Part shown: one piece after another, positions 1 through 7,694 of the stretch
How positions within the stretch are numbered: position 1 is the stretch's first letter
Layout of the letters: each line of letters begins with the position of its first letter
Made by a program: the position numbers and the translations under genes
Notes under the pieces: generated by a model
Told to the model about the DNA's origin: nothing
Seen by the model: only the letters and a program-made list of their open reading frames with translations
Databases searched by the model: none
Source of the DNA: an uncultured delta proteobacterium
GTDB taxonomy: Bacteria; Desulfobacterota; Desulfovibrionia; Desulfovibrionales; Desulfovibrionaceae
Reading direction: 5' to 3'
Assembly: GCA_903843965.1 (NCBI GenBank)
Contig: CAIMRY010000012.1
Coordinates: 1 to 47,608 of the forward strand
DNA length: 47,608 nt

Positions 1-47
1 ACCAATTCCTCTCGACGAGTCAAGGTCAATCTGGCATTTCTATGGAT

Positions 48-116
48 GTTCACTCGGTCCTCCCTCGGCAAATGAGTTCTCGCAAACCCAATTTGACCGA
101 TTCGGGCCGAGTGAAC
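48..116. repeat. Inverted repeat at left edge of window
   Basis: GTTCACTCGG at 48-57 is repeated as its exact reverse complement CCGAGTGAAC at 107-116, with 49 bases between. A shorter pair, ggtcaa at 24-29 and ttgacc at 93-98, interleaves with it. No coding sequence is evident in the first 169 bases. The arms could form a long-loop hairpin or mark the edge of an element lying outside the window; the sequence alone does not decide. Confidence 0.5.
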
Positions 117-137
117 AACCTCCTATAACTTCACAAC

Positions 138-178
138 TAGAGGTCGGCGAGAAATCGGCTAGAGGTCGGCTAGAGGTC
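138..178. repeat. Short direct repeats at the murI 3' end
   Basis: The motif ctagaggtc occurs three times, at 138, 159 and 170, the last one containing the murI stop codon (TAG read on the minus strand). The spacings are 21 and 11 bases. It looks like a small local tandem duplication of the end of the gene. Confidence 0.6.
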
Positions 179-1069
179 CACCAGGGACACGTCCGCCGGG
201 CGGATGCTTTCGCCCAGGAAGATCTCGCCCACTTTGGCGAAGCGCTCCGGGTCGTCCGTGGCGAAGAAGCGGACGGTGCCCTTGGTCGGCACCGTGCCCG
301 GCCCCGGCGTCGCGCCCGCAGCGCCCGCCGCACCGGGGAGGTCGGACCCTGGCCGTAGCAGCCCGCGCGCGGCCAACTCCTCGGCCACCCAGCGGGCCGT
401 GGTCTCGGCAGAGTCGATGAGCCGCACGCCCTCGGGCAGCACGGCCTGGATGGCCCGGGCCAGCACCGGGAAGTGCGTGCAGCCGAGCACCAGGCAGTCC
501 GGCCCGCCCTCCGGGAACTCGGCCATGAGCGGGTCCAGGTAGCGCCGGGCGATGTCCGTCACGATCTGGCCGTCGGTCCAGCCCTCCTCGGCCAGCGAGA
601 CGAAGAGCTGGGCGGGCCGGGAGCAGATGGTGGCCTCTGGCCTGCGGCGCAGGATGGCCCCCTGGTAGGCCGCGCCGCGCACGGTGCCGCCGGTGGCGAT
701 GACCGCGATGCGGCCGCGCGGGGCGCATCCGCAGGCCGCCGCAGCGCCGGGCTCGATGACGCCGGTGCAGGGCAGGCCGGGGTAGGCCGCGCACAGGCCG
801 GGCATGGCCACGGAGGAGGCGGTGTTGCAGGCGACCACGAGCATCTTGACGCCGATGTCCACCAGCACGCGGGTGGTTTGCAGGGCATAGCGGGCCACCG
901 TGGACCCGCTCTTGGTGCCGTAGGGCAGCCGGGCGGTGTCGCCCAGGTACAGAAAGTCCTCGGCGGGCAGGGCCTGGCGCAGGGCGCGCAGTACGGTCAG
1001 CCCGCCCACGCCGGAGTCGAACACGCCGATGGGGAGGTTGGCGGGCAGTGCGGAGGTTTCAGCAGTCAT
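170..1069 (-). CDS. murI: Glutamate racemase
   Basis: Interconverts L- and D-glutamate in the cytoplasm, supplying D-Glu for peptidoglycan. The 299-residue product starts its conserved core with DSGVGG (Asp18 is the expected general acid/base helper). It carries both catalytic cysteines of the family: Cys81 in VACNTAS and Cys197 in LGCTHFP, the latter followed by His199. The C-terminal stretch FATDDPERFAKVGEIFLG is also typical. An Ala/Gly/Pro-rich linker of about 20 residues precedes this tail and is longer than usual. The ATG at 1069 is the only start just before the core, but it has no strong ribosome binding site. The gene stands alone, divergent from the secreted-protein pair at 1222. 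Confidence 0.95.
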   Translation of the reverse strand: MTAETSALPANLPIGVFDSGVGGLTVLRALRQALPAEDFLYLGDTARLPYGTKSGSTVARYALQTTRVLVDIGVKMLVVACNTASSVAMPGLCAAYPGLPCTGVIEPGAAAACGCAPRGRIAVIATGGTVRGAAYQGAILRRRPEATICSRPAQLFVSLAEEGWTDGQIVTDIARRYLDPLMAEFPEGGPDCLVLGCTHFPVLARAIQAVLPEGVRLIDSAETTARWVAEELAARGLLRPGSDLPGAAGAAGATPGPGTVPTKGTVRFFATDDPERFAKVGEIFLGESIRPADVSLVDL

Positions 1070-1221
1070 GGTGGGTGGGGTTGTGCACCGGGGAGGGGGT
1101 GGGAGTCAACGGGGGAGGCGCCACAACCAGGGACAAGATGACGGAAGCTTGCACAACGCATGCAACCCCCTTGCGCGATTCCAGAATCTAGCATACGCTG
1201 GGCATCTACTCTGGAGGGGAT

Positions 1222-1803
1222 ATGCGGAACGTATTGTTGTCCTTGACGTTGGTCCTTGTGGTCTGCGGGTCCGAAATGGTGCACATGGGCGAGGCGCAGG
1301 CCTTCCTACTCGGCCGGGTCGATGGTCACACGGTGGCATATACCACCGGACAAACCTACGTTGTGGACGGCTCTTTTGAGTACATCGGCTCATTTACAAG
1401 TGAATCGAACACGAAAGCGGTGAACCAACTGAAGCAAGACGCCAATCTGCTTGTCAATGAAGTCTTTGGAAAAAGGCATAACAACACCAATGAACTCGTC
1501 ATGATTTTCATCGGCCAATGGATGAAGCTCCCCAACAGGTGGCGCGTCAGCGACCCTGGCCCGATGCCCGAAAAGCTGTATGGCTTCAAGCCTACCAGAT
1601 TCACGGGCCTGGCTGATTTCCTGAATTCCAAAGGCTATACGTTTCCAGCCGACTTCCACGGTGGGCTCTTGATGGGAAACGGCTATCTCGACACGTACAC
1701 AAAGTATTACTTTGCCGTAGCCAATACAATCATCCCCAATGGTGCGGAGAAAAATGAATACGTGAGGACTGCGTTCAACGACAATATCAAGCCTGCACAG
1801 TAG
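1222..1803 (+). CDS. Secreted protein of unknown function
   Basis: I do not recognise this 193-residue protein. It opens with a short charged start and a hydrophobic segment (about residues 3-20), ending in a plausible signal peptidase I site (GEAQA, about residue 27), so it is probably exported to the periplasm. The mature part has no cysteines and is rich in Asn, Tyr and Phe. An ATG follows GGAGGGGAT, a good ribosome binding site. The DNA is clearly less GC-rich than the flanking housekeeping genes. A lipoprotein gene follows 10 bases downstream on the same strand, so the two are likely co-transcribed and may have arrived together. Confidence 0.75.
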   Translation: MRNVLLSLTLVLVVCGSEMVHMGEAQAFLLGRVDGHTVAYTTGQTYVVDGSFEYIGSFTSESNTKAVNQLKQDANLLVNEVFGKRHNNTNELVMIFIGQWMKLPNRWRVSDPGPMPEKLYGFKPTRFTGLADFLNSKGYTFPADFHGGLLMGNGYLDTYTKYYFAVANTIIPNGAEKNEYVRTAFNDNIKPAQ

Positions 1804-1813
1804 AGGGCAGGCA

Positions 1814-2242
1814 ATGAAACACTTCCTGCTGATCGCACTGTCCGCAGCTTTTCTAGGGGCGTGCGCCAATTCCCGGCACCCGAACGTCATCTACACATCA
1901 AATTCGACGGAAGTGCATACGACAAATGATAAGGGGAGCTATGTGGCGCTTGCGTTTTCAAGGGCAGGCAACAAGGTCTATCTCGGCAGAAGCTACACAT
2001 CAAAAGACGAGGCCATTGCTGCGGCTGTTTCAAGCTGCCCATACTCTGACTGCCGGGCGGCCTACGTAACGAACCATAACGGCTGCGTTGCCTTCGCCAT
2101 CAACAACGACACCTATCGCAGATGGGGCACGGGAAGCGGCGAAAAGCCAGAACGTGCGGCAGCTGTCGCCCTGAAGTACTGCAACGCTCCTCTTTCCGAC
2201 GAGACGTGCCACCTCGTCACGACTTTGTGCCCTGAGTATTAA
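1814..2242 (+). CDS. DUF4189-like cysteine-rich lipoprotein
   Basis: A 142-residue predicted lipoprotein. The signal peptide ends in a lipobox LGAC with the lipidated cysteine at residue 17. The mature part resembles the DUF4189 family: a repeated pattern in which a helix of the type DEAIAAAVSSC is followed by spaced cysteines and a segment NGCVAFA, with further cysteines near the C terminus that probably form disulfides in the periplasm. The start follows GAGGGCAGGCA. It lies 10 bases after the secreted protein gene and probably shares its transcript. Base composition is lower in GC than the surroundings. Function unknown; DUF4189 members are often small secreted or immunity-like proteins, but nothing here proves that. 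Confidence 0.7.
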   Translation: MKHFLLIALSAAFLGACANSRHPNVIYTSNSTEVHTTNDKGSYVALAFSRAGNKVYLGRSYTSKDEAIAAAVSSCPYSDCRAAYVTNHNGCVAFAINNDTYRRWGTGSGEKPERAAAVALKYCNAPLSDETCHLVTTLCPEY

Positions 2243-2285
2243 GCCTGCGCAAAGCAGCGTAACGGCAGGACTTCAACGCCAGCCC

Positions 2286-2729
2286 TCACCCCTCCAGCAT
2301 CCGCTTCACCTCGCCCGCATCCTCCACGATCTCAAAGGCCTGGCGCAACTCGTCCGGCACCTTGGTGGGGCGGCCCGTGGCCAGGTTCACAAAGACCCAC
2401 ATGGTCTCGGCCTCGGCCAGGACGCACTTGTCCGCTGCGCGCCAGAACAAGTAGCGCCGGGGCGAGCTGCCAGGGCTGAACCCGGCGATCCAGGTGCAGG
2501 CCGTGACCACCTCGCCGAGGAAGGCCGGGCGCTTGTAGGTGATCGTGTGCGAGCGCACCACCCAGCCCATGCCCGCGTCCGCGTAGCGCTGCATGGACCA
2601 GCCCTGGGCCGTGGAGTGCGCCACGGCCACGTCCTGCATCCACTGCAGGTAGCGCAGGTTGTTCACGTGGCCCTGGATGTCGATGTCCGGCGCGGCGACG
2701 GTGATCTCCCGGGTGAAGATGCGCGGCAT
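2286..2729 (-). CDS. Acyl-CoA thioesterase (4HBT, hot-dog fold)
   Basis: Predicted to hydrolyse acyl-CoA or acyl-ACP thioesters in the cytoplasm. The 147 residues are the normal length for the single hot-dog 4HBT/YbgC family. The signature DIDIQGHVNNLRYLQW near residues 15-30 contains the family Asp and the GHVNN motif. The ATG at 2729 was chosen because the conserved region begins directly after it; longer frames run back into the upstream gene. Its start is 8 bases after the stop of the PocR-domain gene, so the two form an operon and are probably translationally coupled. Substrate unknown. Confidence 0.85.
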   Translation of the reverse strand: MPRIFTREITVAAPDIDIQGHVNNLRYLQWMQDVAVAHSTAQGWSMQRYADAGMGWVVRSHTITYKRPAFLGEVVTACTWIAGFSPGSSPRRYLFWRAADKCVLAEAETMWVFVNLATGRPTKVPDELRQAFEIVEDAGEVKRMLEG

Positions 2730-2737
2730 GGCCGTGC

Positions 2738-3250
2738 TCAGCGCCGCAGGTCGAAGTCGCGCAAGATCTCGTCCACGCGGCCCGCGATCTCCGCCGCCAC
2801 GGTCTCGGCCTCGTCGTTGGTCATGGCGCTGATCCCGGCGCACAGGTCCCCCACCTCGGCCTCGGGGAGGCCGGCGGACTTCTCGACCAGGAACGCGTCC
2901 ACCTCGCCCTCGGCCAGCAGACGGCCACAGCCGCCCACCACGCCGACCAGCACGCCGTCGACCATGACCGGCACGCAGATCTTGAGCAGCCCGGCGTCGC
3001 ATTCCGAAACCACGGAGGCGCTGGTGGTCCTGGCCTCGGCGGCCATGGCCTGGTGCGCCACAGAGCAGATGGCCGAAACGCCCGCAGGCTTGGCCTTGAT
3101 GGCCGGGCACAGGCGGTTCACCCAGGTGGTGTGCCCGGTGAAGGTGAAGCCCTTGTCGTCGTACACCCTGGCATTGAGCCCGTAGCGTTCGTGGATTTCC
3201 TGCTCCAGGGCCTGCCAGGCCTCCTTGGGCAGGATGTCGGTCATCAGCAT
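2738..3250 (-). CDS. PocR sensory-domain protein
   Basis: A 170-residue stand-alone sensor domain. It matches the PocR type: a segment HTTWVNRLCPAIKA followed by C and SVAHQAM, then a central ICVPVMVDGVLVGVVGGCG strand region and an acidic helical tail. PocR domains usually bind small hydrocarbon-like ligands or Cys-coordinated cofactors and are commonly fused to kinases or regulators; here no output domain is attached. The ATG at 3250 has the ribosome binding site AAGGAG 8 bases upstream; a second ATG two codons later is also possible. Upstream in-frame residues look non-coding. The adjacent thioesterase gene may be its functional partner. Confidence 0.75.
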   Translation of the reverse strand: MLMTDILPKEAWQALEQEIHERYGLNARVYDDKGFTFTGHTTWVNRLCPAIKAKPAGVSAICSVAHQAMAAEARTTSASVVSECDAGLLKICVPVMVDGVLVGVVGGCGRLLAEGEVDAFLVEKSAGLPEAEVGDLCAGISAMTNDEAETVAAEIAGRVDEILRDFDLRR

Positions 3251-3394
3251 GGTCGTTTCTCCTTGTTGACTTGCGTCAAGGCAGTCGTTGAAATTTTTGG
3301 CATAACAAAGCCGGGCCGTCAAACTTCCCGGCAGCAGTTGATAACACACCGGAACGCAATGGAAAGTTATTTCTTGAAATGTTGAGCAATACGG

Positions 3395-3422
3395 TTGACA
3401 TTAAATTAGGAAGGATTACTAT
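3395..3422 (+). promoter_or_regulatory. Strong sigma-70 promoter
   Basis: TTGACA at 3395-3400 and TACTAT at 3417-3422 are separated by 16 bases in an AT-rich stretch, 26 bases before the start codon of the DVU0772-like gene. The perfect -35 and near-consensus -10 suggest high expression. Confidence 0.75.
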
Positions 3423-3447
3423 TTAAGTCAGACAACAAGGAGGACTT

Positions 3448-3798
3448 ATGGGCAGCCTGCGTGAATACCGTGACCTGGAGATCGACTGGAGCATGACCCC
3501 TTGGGACGCAGTGACCCTGTACCTGGAGTGGGGCAACAACTCCTGGCACGCGCAGCACCAGCCCGTGCGCTCCAAGGCCGATTTCAGCAACTATTTCGTG
3601 GTCTACACCTGGGACAAGGCGCCCAAGGCGATCCTGGTGCGGCGAAATTCCGAGGAAGCCCTTGAGCTGGCCCAGCTGGACCTGCCGGAGCAAATGGGCC
3701 AAAACTTCCTGGAGTCCGTGGGGCACTTGAAGGGCGTGTACCCGCCCAACGACGAGGTCCGCCACTGGCTGGAGACCGAGCTCAGCGCCAAGAACTAG
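3448..3798 (+). CDS. Small conserved Desulfovibrio protein, DVU0772-like
   Basis: A 116-residue soluble acidic protein with many Trp and Tyr residues (WSMTPWDAVTLYLEWGNN). It resembles a small protein family I associate with Desulfovibrio (DVU0772 in D. vulgaris); the function is not known and the family link is from memory of sequence pattern. It has no signal peptide or membrane segment. The start has a full AGGAGG ribosome binding site. A consensus promoter sits just upstream and a clean rho-independent terminator downstream, so it is a single-gene transcription unit built for strong expression. Confidence 0.7.
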   Translation: MGSLREYRDLEIDWSMTPWDAVTLYLEWGNNSWHAQHQPVRSKADFSNYFVVYTWDKAPKAILVRRNSEEALELAQLDLPEQMGQNFLESVGHLKGVYPPNDEVRHWLETELSAKN

Positions 3799-3854
3799 GC
3801 CAAGACGAACCCCTTCTCCGTGACGAACACTCCCAGATCCGCTTCATCCTCTTC

Positions 3855-3878
3855 TCCATCTCCATCTCCATCTCCATC
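3855..3878. repeat. Hexanucleotide tandem repeat (TCCATC)x4
   Basis: Four perfect copies of TCCATC lie in the 3' untranslated region of the DVU0772-like gene, directly before its terminator. Such a tract can change length by slippage. No gene overlaps it convincingly. Confidence 0.85.
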
Positions 3879-3890
3879 CTCCTCTCCCCT

Positions 3891-3917
3891 GGGGCCGGGC
3901 AACCGGCCCCCTTATTT
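3891..3917 (+). terminator. Rho-independent terminator
   Basis: An 8-bp perfect stem GGGGCCGG / CCGGCCCC with a four-base loop GCAA is followed by CTTATTTTT. It ends the transcript of the small DVU0772-like gene. Confidence 0.85.
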
Positions 3918-3970
3918 TTGCCCGTTGCACCGGTTGCCAGCCACCCCGGCCAGGGAGTATACTTCTGACC

Positions 3971-4432
3971 ATGCGCAGCCACACCACCCACCCATCTTGG
4001 CTACGGCACCGGTCCCGCCGACCCTGGCCCGCTTTTTTCTCCAGGGCTTTTCCGCTGTTGGCGCTTCTGGCCCTGCTGCTGCTGACGGCGGCCCTGCCCG
4101 GCTGCCTGAGCATGCCCAAGATGCTCGGCGGCACAAGCGACGTGACCCTGATCCTGGACGGCGAGCAGGTCCACGAGGTCACCCTGGCCATGGGCAACAT
4201 GCTGACCCTGGACATGCGCGACCCCTCCCTGAGCGGCTACGTCTTTGCGGGCACGCTCTTCGACCCGGACCAGCTGCGCCTGGACGGCATCGTGCGGCCG
4301 GACTCGGGCCGCGTGCGCTACATGTTCGCTGCCACGGCCAAGGGCGAGTCGGACATCCAGATCAAGATCAAGAAGGAGGAGCCGGGCTACCGGCCCGACG
4401 TGTACAAGCGCGTGCACGTGACCATCAAATAG
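3971..4432 (+). CDS. Predicted lipoprotein, chagasin-like fold possible
   Basis: A 153-residue protein with an unusually long basic N-region, a hydrophobic core (about residues 28-41) and a lipobox LPGC with Cys45 as the lipidation site. The mature domain is all beta in character. The order of elements (a TLDM strand, a DPSLSGY turn, a short DSGR turn, FAATAKGESDIQIKI, then a final VHVTIK strand) recalls the chagasin / inhibitor I42 family, where an NPTTGY-like loop and a GxxG turn bind cysteine proteases. The canonical NPTTG loop is not conserved, so this is only a fold-level suggestion. The ribosome binding site is weak; a downstream start would remove the signal peptide. Confidence 0.6.
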   Translation: MRSHTTHPSWLRHRSRRPWPAFFSRAFPLLALLALLLLTAALPGCLSMPKMLGGTSDVTLILDGEQVHEVTLAMGNMLTLDMRDPSLSGYVFAGTLFDPDQLRLDGIVRPDSGRVRYMFAATAKGESDIQIKIKKEEPGYRPDVYKRVHVTIK

Positions 4433-4503
4433 CCTTGGGCCAGAGCCCTGGGCCAGGAGCATTTGGACCTGGGGTGCGGGTCCTGCGGGCCTGCTGACCA
4501 CAG

Positions 4504-4566
4504 CCAAAACAAAAGCGCGCGGCCCGGCGGGGAGGTCCTCCCGCCGGCCGCCCGCTTTTGTTTTGG
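4504..4566. terminator. Bidirectional terminator
   Basis: A 14-bp perfect outer stem (4504-4517 with 4553-4566) continues into a GC-rich inner stem (ggcccggcggg / cccgccggcc, one base bulged). The outer stem has A-rich left and T-rich right flanks, so it can terminate both the lipoprotein gene on the plus strand and the CBS-domain gene on the minus strand. Confidence 0.85.
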
Positions 4567-4572
4567 CCGGGG

Positions 4573-5250
4573 CTAGTCTTCGGTCAGGTTGGTGCGCCCG
4601 TCCTCGATGTAGAACAGCACGGTATAGCGCTTGCCCAGGTTGGCCAACAGGCTCTGCACCGTGTGCTCGCCCATGTGGCCCAGGCGCACGTAGGCGTGCC
4701 GGAAGCCGGGGTCCACGTGGTCGTAGGAGGTGAAGACCGAGGCGTAGCGCACGCCCTCGGAGCGGATGTCGGCCAACAGGGAGGCCAGGGGGCCGGGCTT
4801 GGCGTCGAGCTTGAAGGCGATCTGCGGCCCACCGCGGCTGACGCCGGAGACCGAGCACAGGAAGCGCATCACGTCGGCCACGGTGATGATGCCCACCAGC
4901 CGCCCCACGGCGTCGACCACGGGCAGGCCGCCGAACTTGTGGCGCTGGAGCATGTTGGCAACGATGTCCACCGGGGTGGTGGGGGTCACGGTGAGCGGCT
5001 CGGAGGTCATGATGTCCGAGGCGCGCAGCTTGGCCAGGCTGCCGCCGGTGGCGTGATCGCCGGGGAGGTACTTGGAGGGCATGGCGTCGCGGATGTCGCG
5101 GTCCGAGACGATGCCCGCCAGCATGCCCTGCTCGTCGACCACCGGGAACTGCCTGATCCTTTTGGAGCGCATGACCTCCGCCGCGTCGACCACAGTGGTT
5201 TTGAGTCCGAGGGTGATGACGTTCCTGGTCATCCAATCGCGTACGAGCAT
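4573..5250 (-). CDS. CBS-CBS-ACT domain protein (AcuB-like)
   Basis: A 225-residue cytoplasmic regulatory protein. Two CBS domains occupy about residues 1-150: the first contains MLVRDWMTRNVITL and IRQFPVVDEQGMLAGIVSDRDIR, the second ASDIMTSEPLTVTP and FGGLPVVDAVGRLVGIITVADVM. An ACT-like tail follows (about 160-220), the arrangement seen in AcuB-type proteins. CBS pairs usually bind adenine nucleotides. The ATG at 5250 follows GGAGGAG. It lies 83 bases downstream of galE on the same strand and may be co-transcribed with it. A bidirectional terminator closes the unit. Its target is not evident from context. Confidence 0.85.
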   Translation of the reverse strand: MLVRDWMTRNVITLGLKTTVVDAAEVMRSKRIRQFPVVDEQGMLAGIVSDRDIRDAMPSKYLPGDHATGGSLAKLRASDIMTSEPLTVTPTTPVDIVANMLQRHKFGGLPVVDAVGRLVGIITVADVMRFLCSVSGVSRGGPQIAFKLDAKPGPLASLLADIRSEGVRYASVFTSYDHVDPGFRHAYVRLGHMGEHTVQSLLANLGKRYTVLFYIEDGRTNLTED

Positions 5251-5333
5251 GGGCGGCTCCTCCAAAAGTTTAGGCTGACCGGACAAGCATACCCGCCCGG
5301 GAGGGAAAGTCAAAGGGTCCGCGCAGGCCCCGG

Positions 5334-6341
5334 CTACAGCGGGCGCGGGTCGTGGGGCTCCAGCCGGTGCCAGTCCCAGGCCGTGCGGATGATCTCGCGG
5401 ATGTCCGCGAACTGCGGCCGCCAGCCCAGCAGGGCCTGGGCGCGGGTTGCGTCGCCCACCAGCCGGGGCGAGTCTCCGGCGCGGCGCGGGGCCAGGCGCA
5501 CCGGGATGTCAGCCCCGGTCACGGCGCGTGCGGCCTCCACCACCTGGCGCACGCTGTGGCCCTGGCCGTTGCCCAGGTTGAGCGCGCCGCCGGCCCCGCC
5601 CGAACGCAGGTGCGCCAGGGCCAGGATGTGCGCGTCGGCCAGGTCCTGCACGTGGATGTAGTCGCGGACGGCTGTGCCGTCGGGCGTGGCGTAGTCGTCG
5701 CCCAGGATCTGGATGCACTCGCGCTGGCCCAGCGCCGTCTGGAGCACCAGGGGGATCAGGTGGGTCTCGGGCTGGTGGCGCTCGCCCACCTCGCCCTCGG
5801 GGTCGGCCCCGGCGGCGTTGAAGTAGCGCAGGCACAGGGCCCGCAGGCCATAGGCCCGGGCGCTGTCCTCCAGGATCTGCTCGATCATGCGCTTGGTGTG
5901 GGCGTAGGGCGAAAGCGGGCCGATGGGGTGGTCCTCGGTCAGCAGGCCGCCGAAGTGTGAGCCGTCGAGGGGCGGACCGTACACCGCGCAGGAGGAGGAA
6001 AAGACCAGGGTTTCGACCCCGTGGCGGCGCATGGCGGCGAGCAGGGTCAGCGCGCCCTCGACATTGTTCTGGTAGTAGAACAGCGGGTCGCTTACGCTCT
6101 GCCCCACCTGGCTGGCTGCGGCGAAGTGCACCACCGCGTCGATGCGCCGGGAGCCGAAGACCATGTCCAGGACCGCCGCATCGCGCACGTCGCCCTGGAT
6201 GAAGTTCCCCCAGCGCGCAAAGTCGCGGTGGCCTGTGGCCAGGTTGTCCAGCACCACGGCCTCCAGTCCGGCCTTGGCCAGGCGCTTCACCGTGTGCGCC
6301 CCGATGTACCCGGCCCCGCCGGTGACGAGTATCTGTCCCAT
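5334..6341 (-). CDS. galE: UDP-glucose 4-epimerase
   Basis: Interconverts UDP-glucose and UDP-galactose for cell-surface polysaccharides. The 335-residue extended short-chain dehydrogenase has the NAD-binding motif GGAGYIG directly after the start, the catalytic Ser region SSSCAVYG and the YxxxK pair in SPYAHTKRMIEQ, plus RYFNAAGADP and VRDYIHVQDLADAH, both typical of GalE. The ATG at 6341 puts the Rossmann beta strand at the N terminus as expected; longer frames add only low-complexity residues. No other sugar-nucleotide gene lies next to it. Confidence 0.93.
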   Translation of the reverse strand: MGQILVTGGAGYIGAHTVKRLAKAGLEAVVLDNLATGHRDFARWGNFIQGDVRDAAVLDMVFGSRRIDAVVHFAAASQVGQSVSDPLFYYQNNVEGALTLLAAMRRHGVETLVFSSSCAVYGPPLDGSHFGGLLTEDHPIGPLSPYAHTKRMIEQILEDSARAYGLRALCLRYFNAAGADPEGEVGERHQPETHLIPLVLQTALGQRECIQILGDDYATPDGTAVRDYIHVQDLADAHILALAHLRSGGAGGALNLGNGQGHSVRQVVEAARAVTGADIPVRLAPRRAGDSPRLVGDATRAQALLGWRPQFADIREIIRTAWDWHRLEPHDPRPL

Positions 6342-6428
6342 GCTGCGGGCATACCAGGACCGCGCGGCCCCTGCAAGCCGCCTGGACCAGCGGGCGCACA
6401 TTCCGGGCGAATCAAGGGCGCAAAATAT

Positions 6429-6453
6429 GGGGCGTCCCCGAAAGGACGCCCCC
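6429..6453 (-). terminator. Terminator copy 1 (duplicated hairpin)
   Basis: GGGGCGTCC / GGACGCCCC with loop CCGAAA, followed on the minus strand by ATATTTTG. It ends the alpha/beta hydrolase gene at 6464. The same 25 bases occur again at 7641-7665. Confidence 0.85.
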
Positions 6454-6463
6454 AGCCGAGATG

Positions 6464-7444
6464 TTAGTCGATGTGCTTCAGCCGCTTCACGCCGTCCGGG
6501 CCGATGTCCCGGGTGGGAATCACCGTCCTTTCCTTTCCGATGAGGGTGAAGAACAGGTCTTTGCTGAACATGCGGTTGCCGAAATACCAGGAGTGGCTCT
6601 GCATGCCCTTGAAACCGTTGGGCTGATCCTGGCCGAGGATGTTCGAACCGGACGCGGCAAGCTGCTCATAGTAGGCCGTGCAGTCCACATCCACGGCAGA
6701 GGGCGGCGCGCCTTTCGGCAGGCCCACCCGGCCAGCGCGCGGAGCCGTTCCCAGCCGCTTGGCGTTCGACAGGTCCAAGGCTTCGTCATGCTTGCTGAAA
6801 TAGTTCGTGAACCGCGTGCAGTGCCGGTAGACGGCGTCGGAGGTCGTTTCCTCTGCGGTCATGCAGGACGAGGACACGTCCCCTGCGGCGAAGATGATCT
6901 GGCTGGTGCCCCAGCCGGGGTTGGGCACTGCGGTGTCGTCCGCGTCGTCAAAGGCCTCGCGGATGACGTATGCGCCGGTGGAGTGCCCCAGGGCGTGCAC
7001 ATTGATGGTGCAGTCCGGCGTTTGCCGGGCGGAGAGGTATTGAATGCCGTCGTTCACCAGCTGCAGGGCCGTCAGCTTGGCCCGGTGCCTGTCCGGGAGG
7101 TAGGCCAGGGCCTTGTCGTCGCTCGGCCAGTCAAAGGAGGCCAGCACGCCCTTGAACCCTTCCGCCTTGAGTCCGGCCTGAAGCAGCCGGTGGCGGTCCA
7201 TCACCTCGGCCTCGCTCATGTTATACCCGTGGACCATGAACAGCAGGTCGCCCCTGCTCTGCCCGGCCTCGTTCAGCCACACGGCCGCCTCGCGCACCGC
7301 CTTGAACCAGCGCGCGGCGCTCACAGCGTGGCCGGGGTCCGGCAGCTCCCCATCCGGCACAAACAGATACCGCGTCGGACCAACTTTGGGGATGAACCGC
7401 CCGTCCTGCACAGCCCGAACCGACATCACAAAATCAGAGCCCAT
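6464..7444 (-). CDS. Alpha/beta hydrolase (DUF900-like)
   Basis: A 326-residue soluble protein of the alpha/beta hydrolase fold. LLFMVHGYN (about residue 70) matches the oxyanion-hole strand HGYN of DUF900-type hydrolases. The nucleophile elbow is GHSTGAYV with Ser as the likely nucleophile, followed by ASFDWPSDD and IIFAAGDVSSSC, which could supply the acid. No signal peptide. The ATG at 7444 was chosen because GGAAGGGAGGG precedes it; the upstream in-frame extension is Arg-rich and unlike a protein. The substrate is unknown. The gene sits between two copies of the same terminator, which suggests it was inserted as a single-gene cassette between galE and sat. Confidence 0.75.
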   Translation of the reverse strand: MGSDFVMSVRAVQDGRFIPKVGPTRYLFVPDGELPDPGHAVSAARWFKAVREAAVWLNEAGQSRGDLLFMVHGYNMSEAEVMDRHRLLQAGLKAEGFKGVLASFDWPSDDKALAYLPDRHRAKLTALQLVNDGIQYLSARQTPDCTINVHALGHSTGAYVIREAFDDADDTAVPNPGWGTSQIIFAAGDVSSSCMTAEETTSDAVYRHCTRFTNYFSKHDEALDLSNAKRLGTAPRAGRVGLPKGAPPSAVDVDCTAYYEQLAASGSNILGQDQPNGFKGMQSHSWYFGNRMFSKDLFFTLIGKERTVIPTRDIGPDGVKRLKHID

Positions 7445-7640
7445 CGTCCCTCCCTTCCGCATCCTGCCGGGGGGATATTCCCGGCGCTCCGCGCGGGTTT
7501 CCACGCGCAGCGCAGCACTACGACGCACGGTGCGAAGCGGTGCAGCCGAAACAGGCATGCGCTCACCATGCGCAACAGCATATATCGCCAGGTCTGTCAA
7601 CTGGCGTTGGATCGTATGGAGGACGGCCCCACGAAAAAAA

Positions 7641-7665
7641 GGGGCGTCCCCGAAAGGACGCCCCC
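7641..7665 (-). terminator. Terminator copy 2, ends sat
   Basis: The identical 25-base hairpin found at 6429-6453, here followed on the minus strand by seven T residues. It lies 30 bases after the sat stop codon and is a strong rho-independent terminator. Confidence 0.9.
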
Positions 7666-7694
7666 GTAGAGACTGAAGCTTAAGCTCGTCTGGA

